DNA from: Candidatus Cloacimonadota bacterium
GTDB taxonomy: Bacteria; Cloacimonadota; Cloacimonadia; Cloacimonadales; Cloacimonadaceae
Assembly (NCBI GenBank): GCA_023421135.1
Contig: JAEZUG010000083.1
Coordinates: 1 to 29,810, forward strand
Direction of reading: 5' to 3'
Length of the DNA: 29,810 nucleotides
Position numbers and translations under genes: made by a program. Below, piece after piece: positions 6,899-14,912 of this stretch (positions are counted from its first letter, which is position 1; each line of letters starts with the position of its first letter). Under the pieces are notes generated by a model that worked only from the letters and a program-made list of their open reading frames with translations, was not told the origin of the DNA and searched no databases.

Positions 6899-7978
6899 TC
6901 TGCCAACCACCCAGATATCCTCGCCCAAGCGCTTAATCTTGACGTCCTGCAACCTGATGGCCTCTGTTATGTTCTTCACTCCGATATCTTCCAGCATAGA
7001 CTTGGAGCCACCCAAGAGTAGTGGAGCAACAAAGGCTTGCACCTTGTCCACCAATCCTGCTTTGAAGAAGGCGGAACTGAGCTCGCTGCCACACTCCAGC
7101 ATCACAGAATAGAAGCCTTTATCATGTAGTGTCTTCAGCACTTCGGGTAAATCGCAGAACTGAGCTTGGCAAGTGACTCCAAGCACTTCCAGCCCCAGCT
7201 TTCTGAGTTTATCAGCCTGGGGGGAAGAAGCCAGCACGTGATCGCAAAAGATGATCGTGGGAAAGGTTTTGGCGGTCTGAACCAGATTTGTCTCAAGGCT
7301 GATCTGCAATCTGGCATCCAATACCACACGTGTAGGTTGATGAGCTGATTTGATCTCTCGCACATTGAGCAGAGGATCATCCTTTTCCACAGTTGAGATG
7401 CCGGTGAGGATCACATCCATTTCAGAACGCAGTCTTTGCACTAAAGCCCTGGATTTAGGAGAACTTATCCACTTGGAACTGCCATCGGAGGCAGCAAACT
7501 TGCCGTCCAGGCTTAGAGCTGTCTTCCAGCTCACAAAGGGTCTGCCTTTGAGGATGCGGCAAAGATAGTATTCCAGTTGCTTTGTGATCTCTTCGCTGCA
7601 GTGGCCGTGCTCCACGATGATACCCGCCTCCTCCAGCATTTTGATCCCCTTGCCAGCAACCAATGGATTGGGATCGATCAAGCCTATATACACAGCAGAT
7701 ATTCCAGCTTCGATGATGGCTTTGGCACAGGGAGGGGTCTTTCCATAGTGAGAGCAAGGCTCCAGCGTCACATAGATCTCTGCTCCTCGGCACTCTGCAC
7801 CTGCCTTCTTGATGGCCTGCACTTCTGCATGGTCCGAGCCATAAGCTTGAGTCCAGCCTGTGGAAATCAGGCTGCCGTCTTTAACAATGACAGCACCCAC
7901 AAAGGGATTGGGAGAGCACTTGCCTCTGGCTTTTTCGGCTGTTGCGACGGCCATCCGCATAAAACGAGGATCAAACAC
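6881..7978 (-). CDS. ribD: bifunctional riboflavin biosynthesis deaminase/reductase RibD
   Basis: RibD carries out the second and third steps of riboflavin synthesis, deaminating and then reducing the GTP-derived pyrimidine. The N-terminal deaminase has the zinc motif HAEVQAI (His50, Glu52) with PCSHYGKTPPC (Cys75, Cys84). The C-terminal reductase starts near residue 147 (KTALSLDGK). I chose GTG at 7978, which gives 365 residues and the usual short lead-in before MRMA; it overlaps the upstream TGA. An ATG at 8014 would add 12 residues inside the upstream gene. The last five residues (VNSDQ) and the stop are encoded by heptads of repeat copy B (6881-6898), so the natural C-terminus was probably altered. 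No FMN riboswitch is visible. Confidence 0.93.
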   Translation of the reverse strand: MFDPRFMRMAVATAEKARGKCSPNPFVGAVIVKDGSLISTGWTQAYGSDHAEVQAIKKAGAECRGAEIYVTLEPCSHYGKTPPCAKAIIEAGISAVYIGLIDPNPLVAGKGIKMLEEAGIIVEHGHCSEEITKQLEYYLCRILKGRPFVSWKTALSLDGKFAASDGSSKWISSPKSRALVQRLRSEMDVILTGISTVEKDDPLLNVREIKSAHQPTRVVLDARLQISLETNLVQTAKTFPTIIFCDHVLASSPQADKLRKLGLEVLGVTCQAQFCDLPEVLKTLHDKGFYSVMLECGSELSSAFFKAGLVDKVQAFVAPLLLGGSKSMLEDIGVKNITEAIRLQDVKIKRLGEDIWVVGRVNSDQ

Positions 7979-9155
7979 CTTCCAGTTTCTCCAGATTGGC
8001 TTTAACAGCAGCATTTGCAGGATTGCTTTTCAGAATCTCCCGCCAGAGGGCTTTGGCTTTGGCTATGTCGCTGCTATTGGCATAGGCTGCTGCAAGATTG
8101 CTGCGGTTGTCTTCCGAGGGATCAAGCTTGCAAAGCTCTTCAAACCAGTAGATCGATTCCTGCCAGTTCTTCTCCTGAGCATTGAGGATGCCTAGGTGGT
8201 GGTAGCTGGGACTGAAGGCATTGTCCAAGGCAATAGAATTGTAGAAATCCACCTTCGCCTTGTCGCTCTGCTTCACCAATTGCCAGTAGAAAGCCCTGTA
8301 ATAAAGGAGATCGGAGCTATCGGGATAAAGCTTAAGAGCGTCCTGAATCTGCACCCAGGCAGCGTTGTCGTCGCCTTTGGAGAGAGCTTCAGCGATGCTG
8401 CGGTATCTTTCGTTTTGGGCAAAGAAATCCTTGGGACTGCCATTGATGTTCTGCCGCAGCAACCAATTGCCGCCCACCAAACTCAGCACCAGAGTCCAAT
8501 CTGTGGAGTGGTTCAGTTCATAATACAGCAGCGAGGTCTTGCCATCATCAGTGAGACCTCCGTGAATTACTCTGTAGGTGCTGATCTTACGAAGCTGTTT
8601 GATCTCCTTGAGCAGCTCCACCTGTCTCTCTCCGCAACCTTCAGGTGGTCTGAGGTTGATGCTCAGCTTAACAAGTTCTTCCCATTCCAGAGCTATGGCA
8701 TGATCCAAATAGAGTGAGCCCAGCTCTTCAGGTGCTGCCTTCTTCTCGACACCGGAAAGCTCCAGCCCCAGCTTCTGCATTAGGTATTCCAAGGGAAAGT
8801 AGGAGGGAAACTGGAAGGAAGACAGCCAGTTCAATAAGCTCTGCTTGTTCTCCAGGGCTGCTTGTCTGGGACTCTTATCCTGCAATGCAGATCTTGCTCT
8901 ATCCACCCAGCCATCAATGAAAAGCATTGTGACTTGCTTGGCTTCAGTGTGAGAATCTGCTTTGAAGGAGGGGAAGGGACTGCTCTGCTCTTCTGCCAGC
9001 TTGGCAGCATAATCGCAGGAAGCAGGACAGGAGAGGTCGTAGCGATAGGTGTTGCAGCACTCCCAGCAGATCTCTTTGTTTGTTCTGGGACACTTGCGCA
9101 CTTTACGTTCGTTGTGGCACTTACGGCAGCGGGAGGGATCAAGCAGTGATAACAT
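7971..9155 (-). CDS. cysteine-rich zinc-finger plus TPR protein of unknown function
   Basis: The 394-residue protein has no named family that I recognise. Its first 50 residues hold eight cysteines (10, 13, 22, 30, 33, 34, 43, 47) in CxxC-type pairs, which suggests one or two zinc sites. The middle is mixed. From about residue 260 to the end are tetratricopeptide-like helical pairs with spaced Ala, Tyr and Pro (for example KLYPDSSDLLYYRAF and LCKLDPSEDNRSNLA). No signal peptide or membrane helix is seen, so it is probably a cytosolic protein-binding factor. Its ATG overlaps the nadE stop (TAATG, GGAG five bases before) and its end overlaps the ribD start, so the three genes are translationally coupled. 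Confidence 0.75.
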   Translation of the reverse strand: MLSLLDPSRCRKCHNERKVRKCPRTNKEICWECCNTYRYDLSCPASCDYAAKLAEEQSSPFPSFKADSHTEAKQVTMLFIDGWVDRARSALQDKSPRQAALENKQSLLNWLSSFQFPSYFPLEYLMQKLGLELSGVEKKAAPEELGSLYLDHAIALEWEELVKLSINLRPPEGCGERQVELLKEIKQLRKISTYRVIHGGLTDDGKTSLLYYELNHSTDWTLVLSLVGGNWLLRQNINGSPKDFFAQNERYRSIAEALSKGDDNAAWVQIQDALKLYPDSSDLLYYRAFYWQLVKQSDKAKVDFYNSIALDNAFSPSYHHLGILNAQEKNWQESIYWFEELCKLDPSEDNRSNLAAAYANSSDIAKAKALWREILKSNPANAAVKANLEKLEGV

Positions 9156-9922
9156 TATTGCTCCAATACTGGGGGCAGCAAGCGTTTGAACTCTGAGCGT
9201 GAGATCAGCTTCTGCACATGATGATAGGTGGCAAGGGGGAAGCTTAGCTTGGAAGCCTCTGTCACATCAAGGTTCTCTTCTGTGAGCTGATAGAGGATCT
9301 CATCCAGCACGGGATAAGAGATTCCCAGCTCGCCCTCATCTGTCTGACCATCCCAAAGATCTGCGGTGGGGGCTTTATCGATGATAGATTGTGGTATGCC
9401 CAGCACGCGAGAGAGCAGCCTTACTTCTGTCTTGTAGAGATGTCCAATAGGCTCGAAAGCACAGGCTCCATCGCCATACTGAGTGAAGTATCCCACCAAT
9501 AACTCAGTGCGGTTACTGGTTCCCAAGACCAGGGCAGATTCCTGGGAAGAAAAGTCGTAAAGCACGCTCATGCGCATCCTCGCCATGAAATTACCTTTCC
9601 TGAGGCTAGTGACTTCATTTTGATGCATAGCAAAATAGGCATCCACCATTGGACTGATATCAATGGTCTGAGTTTTAATCCCCAGCCAGTCTGCCAGGAT
9701 AGTGGCATCTCCAGCACTGTGAGCACTGCTCTTGCGATAAGGAAGCAGCAGACCGAGCACGTTGTCTTTGCCAAGTGCCTGCACTGCCAGGGTAGCGGAT
9801 AGGGAGCTGTCTATTCCTCCCGAAAGGCCTATTACGACCTTAGTGACGCCTGCTTGCTGGCAGTAGGAACGGATGAAAGCTGCGCTGCGTTCTATCTCGT
9901 AGGCAGGATTTATCTCTCTCAT
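9155..9922 (-). CDS. nadE: NH3-dependent NAD+ synthetase
   Basis: NadE amidates deamido-NAD+ with ammonia and ATP in the last step of NAD+ synthesis. The PP-loop motif SGGIDSS is at 34-40. GTSNRTE and the GDGACAFEPIGHLYKTEV segment are characteristic. At 255 residues it is the short form without a glutaminase domain, so it needs free ammonia, which suits an amino-acid-degrading cell (inference). It is the first gene of the nadE > TPR protein > ribD minus-strand operon. Its promoter should lie between 9923 and 9980, beyond the terminator of the upstream operon. A TTGACT (complement of 9972-9977) is a candidate -35 box with no convincing -10. Confidence 0.94.
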   Translation of the reverse strand: MREINPAYEIERSAAFIRSYCQQAGVTKVVIGLSGGIDSSLSATLAVQALGKDNVLGLLLPYRKSSAHSAGDATILADWLGIKTQTIDISPMVDAYFAMHQNEVTSLRKGNFMARMRMSVLYDFSSQESALVLGTSNRTELLVGYFTQYGDGACAFEPIGHLYKTEVRLLSRVLGIPQSIIDKAPTADLWDGQTDEGELGISYPVLDEILYQLTEENLDVTEASKLSFPLATYHHVQKLISRSEFKRLLPPVLEQ

Positions 9923-9967
9923 GGATACCTCTTCTTATTCTTTGGTTCATCTGCTGGTGCTCCGAGC

Positions 9968-9982
9968 CTCAAGTCAAGTGAA
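9968..9982 (-). promoter_or_regulatory. 15-bp motif shared by the nadE and tolC-operon upstream regions
   Basis: The 15-mer TTCACTTGACTTGAG (minus strand) occurs here and at 16375-16389, upstream of two minus-strand operons. It contains TTGACT, a -35-like hexamer. The distances to the start codons differ (46 and 86 bases) and neither copy has a clear -10 at 17 bases. A shared promoter element or a small repeat are both possible. Confidence 0.35.
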
Positions 9983-10013
9983 AAAAAAGGCGGACTCTTG
10001 TGGAGACCGCCTT
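9981..10013 (-). terminator. intrinsic terminator of the efflux/nfu operon
   Basis: On the minus strand AAGGCGG (10013-10007) pairs with CCGCCTT (9993-9987). A nested CTC/GAG pair sits inside, and a run of eight T follows. It lies 22 bases past the nfu stop, so it ends the five-gene operon and insulates nadE. Confidence 0.92.
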
Positions 10014-10034
10014 GATATCTTGTATCCAGAAGCT

Positions 10035-10262
10035 TTAGACTGAGATTACTTCTTTGACTTCCGGCAGATGTTCTTTGATCACTCTTTCAATTCCGGCTTT
10101 GAGAGTGAGGGTTGCCATGGGACAGCCTTTGCAAGCTCCCTGCAGTCTCACTTCAATCACGTTGTCCTCTCTGATATTGATGAGTTCAACGTCTCCACCA
10201 TCTGATTGGATGGCGGGGCGGATTTGATCGAGTATCTCTTCTACTTTTTGTTTGTCTATCAC
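10035..10262 (-). CDS. Nfu/NifU C-terminal-type Fe-S scaffold protein
   Basis: The 75-residue protein is a stand-alone NifU C-terminal domain. It binds a labile 4Fe-4S cluster, probably as a dimer, and passes it to client proteins. The hallmark CKGCPM (Cys44 and Cys47) is present, preceded by IRPAIQSDGGDVEL. I chose GTG at 10262 because AAGGA lies six bases before it and it falls 10 bp after the previous stop. A longer open frame up to 10445 only overlaps the DUF3332 gene and is spurious upstream. It is last in a tolC-like > fusion protein > RND > DUF3332 > nfu operon, followed by a terminator. A link to efflux is not obvious. Confidence 0.9.
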   Translation of the reverse strand: MIDKQKVEEILDQIRPAIQSDGGDVELINIREDNVIEVRLQGACKGCPMATLTLKAGIERVIKEHLPEVKEVISV

Positions 10263-10272
10263 TTTGTATCCT

Positions 10273-10782
10273 TTAGTTGGCCAGGTTGATGGACATGCTT
10301 CTGCCATCGGGATAAAGCAGGTTGATGGTCTCACCCTGAACGGTAGCGACTTTGGTATTGACCACACCGCTGTGCAGGAACCAAGCTTGTGCATCCTGGT
10401 CGTAGTTGAGTTGTACAGAGTCTTTGTTGCCACTGAGGGCATCAATCTTGATTTGATCGTTGGTCATGGTGATCTTGAAGCTATCATCTCCGCTTTGGGC
10501 ATAACGGATAACTTCTTCGCCATTGTTCATTGCCATGGGGTTTGACCCAGTCCAGAATTCGATAAGATTAAGAACTACAACGTCAAGAGTGGTGGCGATA
10601 GAATATACGGGCAACCAGGTGAGCACCCAGAAACCGATTTGAACCAGGAAGCGATCTCCCAGCTGGCCATTCCACTCATAGACCTTCTTGGTCAGGTTGA
10701 AGCTGCCATAACAGCCTGCCATGCTGACCATTAGAAACATAGCAAGCACTGCTACTGTGATAAGTTTGGTAATGCTTTTCAT
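10273..10782 (-). CDS. DUF3332-family lipoprotein
   Basis: The 169-residue protein has a type II signal peptide with lipobox SMAGC (Cys24). The following region, CYGSFNLTKKVYEWNG and then GFWVLTWLPVYSI, matches my memory of the DUF3332 family. A hydrophobic stretch at about 48-75 may be membrane-associated. The C-terminal half is a soluble beta-rich domain. Function is unknown. It begins 14 bp after the RND pump gene and ends 10 bp before nfu, so it is clearly in the efflux operon. It may be an envelope accessory factor of the pump, but only the gene order supports that. Confidence 0.8.
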   Translation of the reverse strand: MKSITKLITVAVLAMFLMVSMAGCYGSFNLTKKVYEWNGQLGDRFLVQIGFWVLTWLPVYSIATTLDVVVLNLIEFWTGSNPMAMNNGEEVIRYAQSGDDSFKITMTNDQIKIDALSGNKDSVQLNYDQDAQAWFLHSGVVNTKVATVQGETINLLYPDGRSMSINLAN

Positions 10783-10796
10783 AAGCTTAACTCCTC

Positions 10797-13700
10797 TTAT
10801 TGTGTTAAAGATTTCTTGTCTCTATGAGTAATATAATACAGAACGGGGATAATAACAAGTGTTAAAAAGGTCGAAGCGACCAATCCACCAATGCTGACCA
10901 TACCCATGGACTGGCGAAATTCCTTTCCGGCTTCACCCACGCCGAGTGCCATCGGCAGCATTCCGATCACTATAGCCAGGGTGGACATGATGATAGGCTT
11001 GAGCTTTTGTTCTCCCGCTTCCAGGATGGCCTCTTTGATGCCCATTCCTTCTTTGAGCTTCAAATTTGCATAGTCCAGGATCAAAATAGCGTTATTCACC
11101 ACAATACCCACCAGCATTATCACAGCCATCATGGAGAAGATATTGATGGACAAGCCTGTAAGGAAGAGTGCAATAAACACACCAATCAGAGACAGCGGCA
11201 CGGTTGCCATAATCAGAATGGGCTGCACAAAGCTCTCCAGCACGGCTGCCAATAGCATATAGGTGAGTAGTATTGCCAGCATAAAGGTTCGCATCATATC
11301 GACCATGGTTTCATTCATCATCTCTGCTTCACCACCCCAGCTTATCTGATATCCTGAGGGAAGCTGGAGAGTATCAAGACGCTTGTTGATATCCTGATTG
11401 ACCTTACCCATAGTAAAGCCTTCGGCAATACCTGCAGTAAATTGGATTGATTTGAACCTGTCCTGGTGAGTGATCTTGTTGATGCCTGGGCTGAAGGTTA
11501 CATCCGCCAATTGAGAAAGCAGATATGTCTGTCCATAGATAGCGATGGGAAGATTTCCCAGCTTCTCGGGACTATCCAGAGAGCTTTCTTCCATAGATAC
11601 ACGTATATCATACTCATTACCTTGTTCTCGATAACGAGTGCTCACAGTGCCTTCAATAGCAGTACGGATAGCCATCGCCAGGTCATAGACCATAGCTCCT
11701 GATTCTGCCATGCGATCACGCTTTGGAACGATAGTGATCTCAGCTCTGCCGGGACGTGTACTGGTATCCAGATTCATAATGCCAGGTGTGTCTTTTATAG
11801 CATCCAGAACGCTGGACTTGAGCTCTTCCAGCTTATCGTTGTCCTGGCCCTGCAGGAAGAATTCGATTCCTTCTCCACCACCAAAGCCCCCTTGAGTCTT
11901 CACCATAACTCTGGCATTGGGGATATCGGCAAGATCTTTGGAGAGCACGGAGATCATCTGGGTGGTGCTAAGCTTTCTCTGGCTGGAATGCACCAGCTTA
12001 ACGTCTGCAGAAGCGATATTTGTGCTCTTATCGATGTATCCGCTGGCACCGAGATTGGTTACGATGTGTTCCACTTCCTTGTGTTTAGCCAGCCTGGCAT
12101 TCACAGTTTCAATGGTCTGAGCCGTTTGCTGCAGATTGTAGCCCTGAGGAAGTTCCACGGTTACTGTGAGGTTACCCTGGTCGATAGTGGGCATCAGCTC
12201 GAAGCCCAGGAAGGGAACCAAGATGAAGGACAGCACAAAGAGAATGAGCACTGCTCCTACCAAAGCCAAGCCACGTTTCTTGTTGGAGATAAGCTTGGAC
12301 AGAAGCCTGGAATACCAAGCACTGACCTTTCCAAATCCAATCTCAAACTTTCTGCCATACAGAGTATCTATCTTCTTCTGGGGTAAGATGCGGGAAGCAA
12401 GCATTGGCACAATCGTGAAAGAACTGATCAAAGAGAAGATCGTGGCATAGGTCACTGTGAGACCGAACTCTTTGAAGAACTGACCAACCATCGAAGTCAT
12501 AGTTGCAATCGGTAGAAACACCACTATGTTTGTAAGCGTGGAGGCAAACACTGCCACGGCTATTTCAGATGTACCTTTATCCGAAGCTTCCACTCTATCG
12601 TTGCCCATATCTTTGTGCCTGAAGATATTTTCCAACACCACCACACTATTTGCCACCAGAATACCCACAGAGGTCGAGAGTCCCATCAGAGTCATCACAT
12701 TGATGGTAAAGCCTGAGGCTTTCAGGAACACAAAGGTGGAGACAATCGAGATAGGCATAGCAAGAGCCACAATCAGAGTGGAACGCAGATCATGCAGGAA
12801 GATGAAGAGGATCAAACCCGTGAGCAGGATACCCATCCAGATATTGGTCATGGTGTCTGAAACTGTGAACTTGGTGAAGTCCGAGTCATCTCTGATAATT
12901 CTGAGCTCAGTGCCCTCAGGCAACTCCTGTTGAATTCTGGGGAGTTGTTTCCTGATCTCCGAGGCGATATTCACGATGTTGCCATCTGGGCTGTTGGTGA
13001 GTGAGATACGAACAATGTTTTGGTCCGATTCCATCTTCTTCACGTCAAAATACACAGCCCGTTCGCGTACTTCAGAGCTGGCGTCTGTCACTTCTGCCAA
13101 AGCAGAAAGCTTCTTGGTGCCAAAGGATGTGGGGATATCAGTATTGGCGATCTCATCCACGGATTGGTATTCACCCTTGAGCCTTACAAAGTATTCCTGA
13201 GAGCCCCGTGTGAAGTTACCACCCGGCATATCGAGATTCTGAGCAGCCAAAATCTGCGTTAGCTGAGCCATGGAGATATTGTTCTCATAGACCACTCTGT
13301 CGCTCAAACGGATGGATATCTCACGTTTCTCGCCACCCGTCATGGTGACCTGAGCCACACCTTCGATCTGTGCAAAACGGTCTTTCAGCTTGTTGTTCGC
13401 ATATTCATAGAGTTCACGTCCTTCCAGATTTCCGGAGAGTACCAAGTCCATAAAGGGAAAGGCATTGATGTCCAACTTGGAGATGGTGGATTTCTGTGCA
13501 CCTGTGGGCATATTGACAGCAATGGCATCCACCTTGTCTTTCACTTCCTGATTGGCGAGGTCGATATCTTTATTGATCTTAAACTGCACCATCACCAGTG
13601 AGACATTTTCCATCGAGTAACTCTGGATCAGATCAATCTGAGAGACGTTTGCAACTGCATCCTCTATGGGCTTGGAAATCTGAGTCTCGATTTCTCTGGG

Positions 13701-13865
13701 TCCAGCTCCTGGATAGATAGTCTGGATCAGCACATAGGGTATCTTCACATCAGGCATCATAGTGAGGGGCATACCCATGTAACCGATCAGACCAAAGACC
13801 ACAAAGACCAGAAGGCCCATCGTGACAAGCACAGGTCTTCTTATTGAAATAGTGGATAAAAACAT
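10797..13865 (-). CDS. RND-family efflux transporter, inner-membrane pump (AcrB-like)
   Basis: The 1022-residue protein has the standard architecture: an N-terminal helix, two large periplasmic loops (about 35-335 and 555-860) and two six-helix bundles. It would export drugs or lipophilic compounds with the adjacent fusion protein and outer-membrane channel. In the helix that normally carries the Asp-Asp proton relay (AcrB Asp407/408), the sequence is GILVANSVVVLEN, with Ala405 and Asn406. In the helix of AcrB Lys940 it is GIVVNNAILIL, with Asn924. So the three canonical charged relay residues are absent. The reading frame is intact. The gene starts 10 bp after the fusion protein gene. Confidence 0.92.
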   Translation of the reverse strand: MFLSTISIRRPVLVTMGLLVFVVFGLIGYMGMPLTMMPDVKIPYVLIQTIYPGAGPREIETQISKPIEDAVANVSQIDLIQSYSMENVSLVMVQFKINKDIDLANQEVKDKVDAIAVNMPTGAQKSTISKLDINAFPFMDLVLSGNLEGRELYEYANNKLKDRFAQIEGVAQVTMTGGEKREISIRLSDRVVYENNISMAQLTQILAAQNLDMPGGNFTRGSQEYFVRLKGEYQSVDEIANTDIPTSFGTKKLSALAEVTDASSEVRERAVYFDVKKMESDQNIVRISLTNSPDGNIVNIASEIRKQLPRIQQELPEGTELRIIRDDSDFTKFTVSDTMTNIWMGILLTGLILFIFLHDLRSTLIVALAMPISIVSTFVFLKASGFTINVMTLMGLSTSVGILVANSVVVLENIFRHKDMGNDRVEASDKGTSEIAVAVFASTLTNIVVFLPIATMTSMVGQFFKEFGLTVTYATIFSLISSFTIVPMLASRILPQKKIDTLYGRKFEIGFGKVSAWYSRLLSKLISNKKRGLALVGAVLILFVLSFILVPFLGFELMPTIDQGNLTVTVELPQGYNLQQTAQTIETVNARLAKHKEVEHIVTNLGASGYIDKSTNIASADVKLVHSSQRKLSTTQMISVLSKDLADIPNARVMVKTQGGFGGGEGIEFFLQGQDNDKLEELKSSVLDAIKDTPGIMNLDTSTRPGRAEITIVPKRDRMAESGAMVYDLAMAIRTAIEGTVSTRYREQGNEYDIRVSMEESSLDSPEKLGNLPIAIYGQTYLLSQLADVTFSPGINKITHQDRFKSIQFTAGIAEGFTMGKVNQDINKRLDTLQLPSGYQISWGGEAEMMNETMVDMMRTFMLAILLTYMLLAAVLESFVQPILIMATVPLSLIGVFIALFLTGLSINIFSMMAVIMLVGIVVNNAILILDYANLKLKEGMGIKEAILEAGEQKLKPIIMSTLAIVIGMLPMALGVGEAGKEFRQSMGMVSIGGLVASTFLTLVIIPVLYYITHRDKKSLTQ

Positions 13866-13875
13866 TCTTGCTCCC

Positions 13876-14901
13876 TTAAGGAATGATCTTGATCAGGGCG
13901 TTTTCAGTCAAAAGGTTCAAGCCCTCCGTAATCAGCTGATCGCCTTCGCTGAGGCCTGAGATCACTTCAAAGCTCAGTTGGTTGTCCTGTCCTGTCTCGA
14001 TGGGACGTTTGATGGCTTTGTCACCCTCTGCCACCCAGACAAACTTCTGGGCATTCTCTGTGATGATGTGTTGACGTTCCACGACTATGGAATTGGGCTT
14101 GTTTGCCACAATCAGTTTCACCTGGGCTGTCACGCCGTAGCTGATGCCCCGTCCTGAAGCGGGGAAGAGGGCTTCCACTCTGAAGGCTTTGCTGTTGGGA
14201 TCAAGGGCAAGAGCTATCTGAGACACTCTGCCATTTACTGTGTTGCCATTCCAAGTGGCTTGCACGCTCATTCCGCGTCTGATCTTGGCGATGTCAGATT
14301 CGGGAACGTTGATCACAGCCTTGAATCCGCTTCCACCAGCTATTGTAAACAGAGGCTGGCCGGGATAGCTGCGTTCACCCTGTGCTACCATGATGTTGGT
14401 GATCACTCCGCTAAAGGGTGCCGTGATCTTGATCATGGCGTCTGAGGCTGCCAGATTGGCTCTGGCGACGTCGTAGCCGGCTCTGGCATTATCCAGATCC
14501 TGCTGGGAGATGGCTCCCTCGCCAAAGAGACGCTGCATTCTTTCATAGACCAATCTTGCGTTTTCAAAGCCTGTTCTGGCCTGATCGTTCTGTGCCTGAG
14601 GTGAATTGGCAGGGAAGGATACGATCAATTGACCTGCAGTGACTCTATCGCCGATGCGGGCGTGGATTCTGGTGATCACATCTGCCAGCATGGCTGTGGA
14701 AGTGCTTTCTTCAGCTCCTGTCAGAGTAGCATTGTAGATCAGTTCCTGGCTAAAGGTTCCTGGAGCTACAGCTTGAACCTTCACAGGCACGCCTTCGCTC
14801 TGCTGGATCTGTTCGATGCTGGCTCCGGCCTTGGTCTTCTTGCCACAAGCAAAGAGGGCAAGCAGCATTATCAATAGGGTTACAAGTATTATCTTCTTCA
14901 T
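13876..14901 (-). CDS. RND efflux periplasmic adaptor (membrane fusion) lipoprotein
   Basis: The 341-residue protein bridges the RND pump and the outer-membrane channel. It has a lipobox (LFAC, Cys19), so it should be anchored by lipid. The barrel-sandwich (lipoyl-like) halves flank a helical hairpin at about 105-165 (ARLVYERMQRLF, then QQDLDNARAGYDVARANL). The beta-barrel and membrane-proximal domains follow. The hairpin is short, as in many lipoprotein adaptors. It starts 11 bp after the tolC-like gene and ends 10 bp before the pump gene. Confidence 0.9.
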   Translation of the reverse strand: MKKIILVTLLIMLLALFACGKKTKAGASIEQIQQSEGVPVKVQAVAPGTFSQELIYNATLTGAEESTSTAMLADVITRIHARIGDRVTAGQLIVSFPANSPQAQNDQARTGFENARLVYERMQRLFGEGAISQQDLDNARAGYDVARANLAASDAMIKITAPFSGVITNIMVAQGERSYPGQPLFTIAGGSGFKAVINVPESDIAKIRRGMSVQATWNGNTVNGRVSQIALALDPNSKAFRVEALFPASGRGISYGVTAQVKLIVANKPNSIVVERQHIITENAQKFVWVAEGDKAIKRPIETGQDNQLSFEVISGLSEGDQLITEGLNLLTENALIKIIP

Positions 14902-14912
14902 GAAACACTCCC

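Noticed and set aside
7979..8014. ATG 8014 as the ribD start
   Set aside because: It adds residues from inside the upstream gene that RibD proteins do not usually have; GTG 7978 overlaps the stop of the upstream gene in a coupled manner.
10035..10445. Longer 136-residue frame for the Nfu protein
   Set aside because: The extra N-terminus is the DUF3332 gene in another frame; GTG 10262 has a good AAGGA and gives the normal domain.
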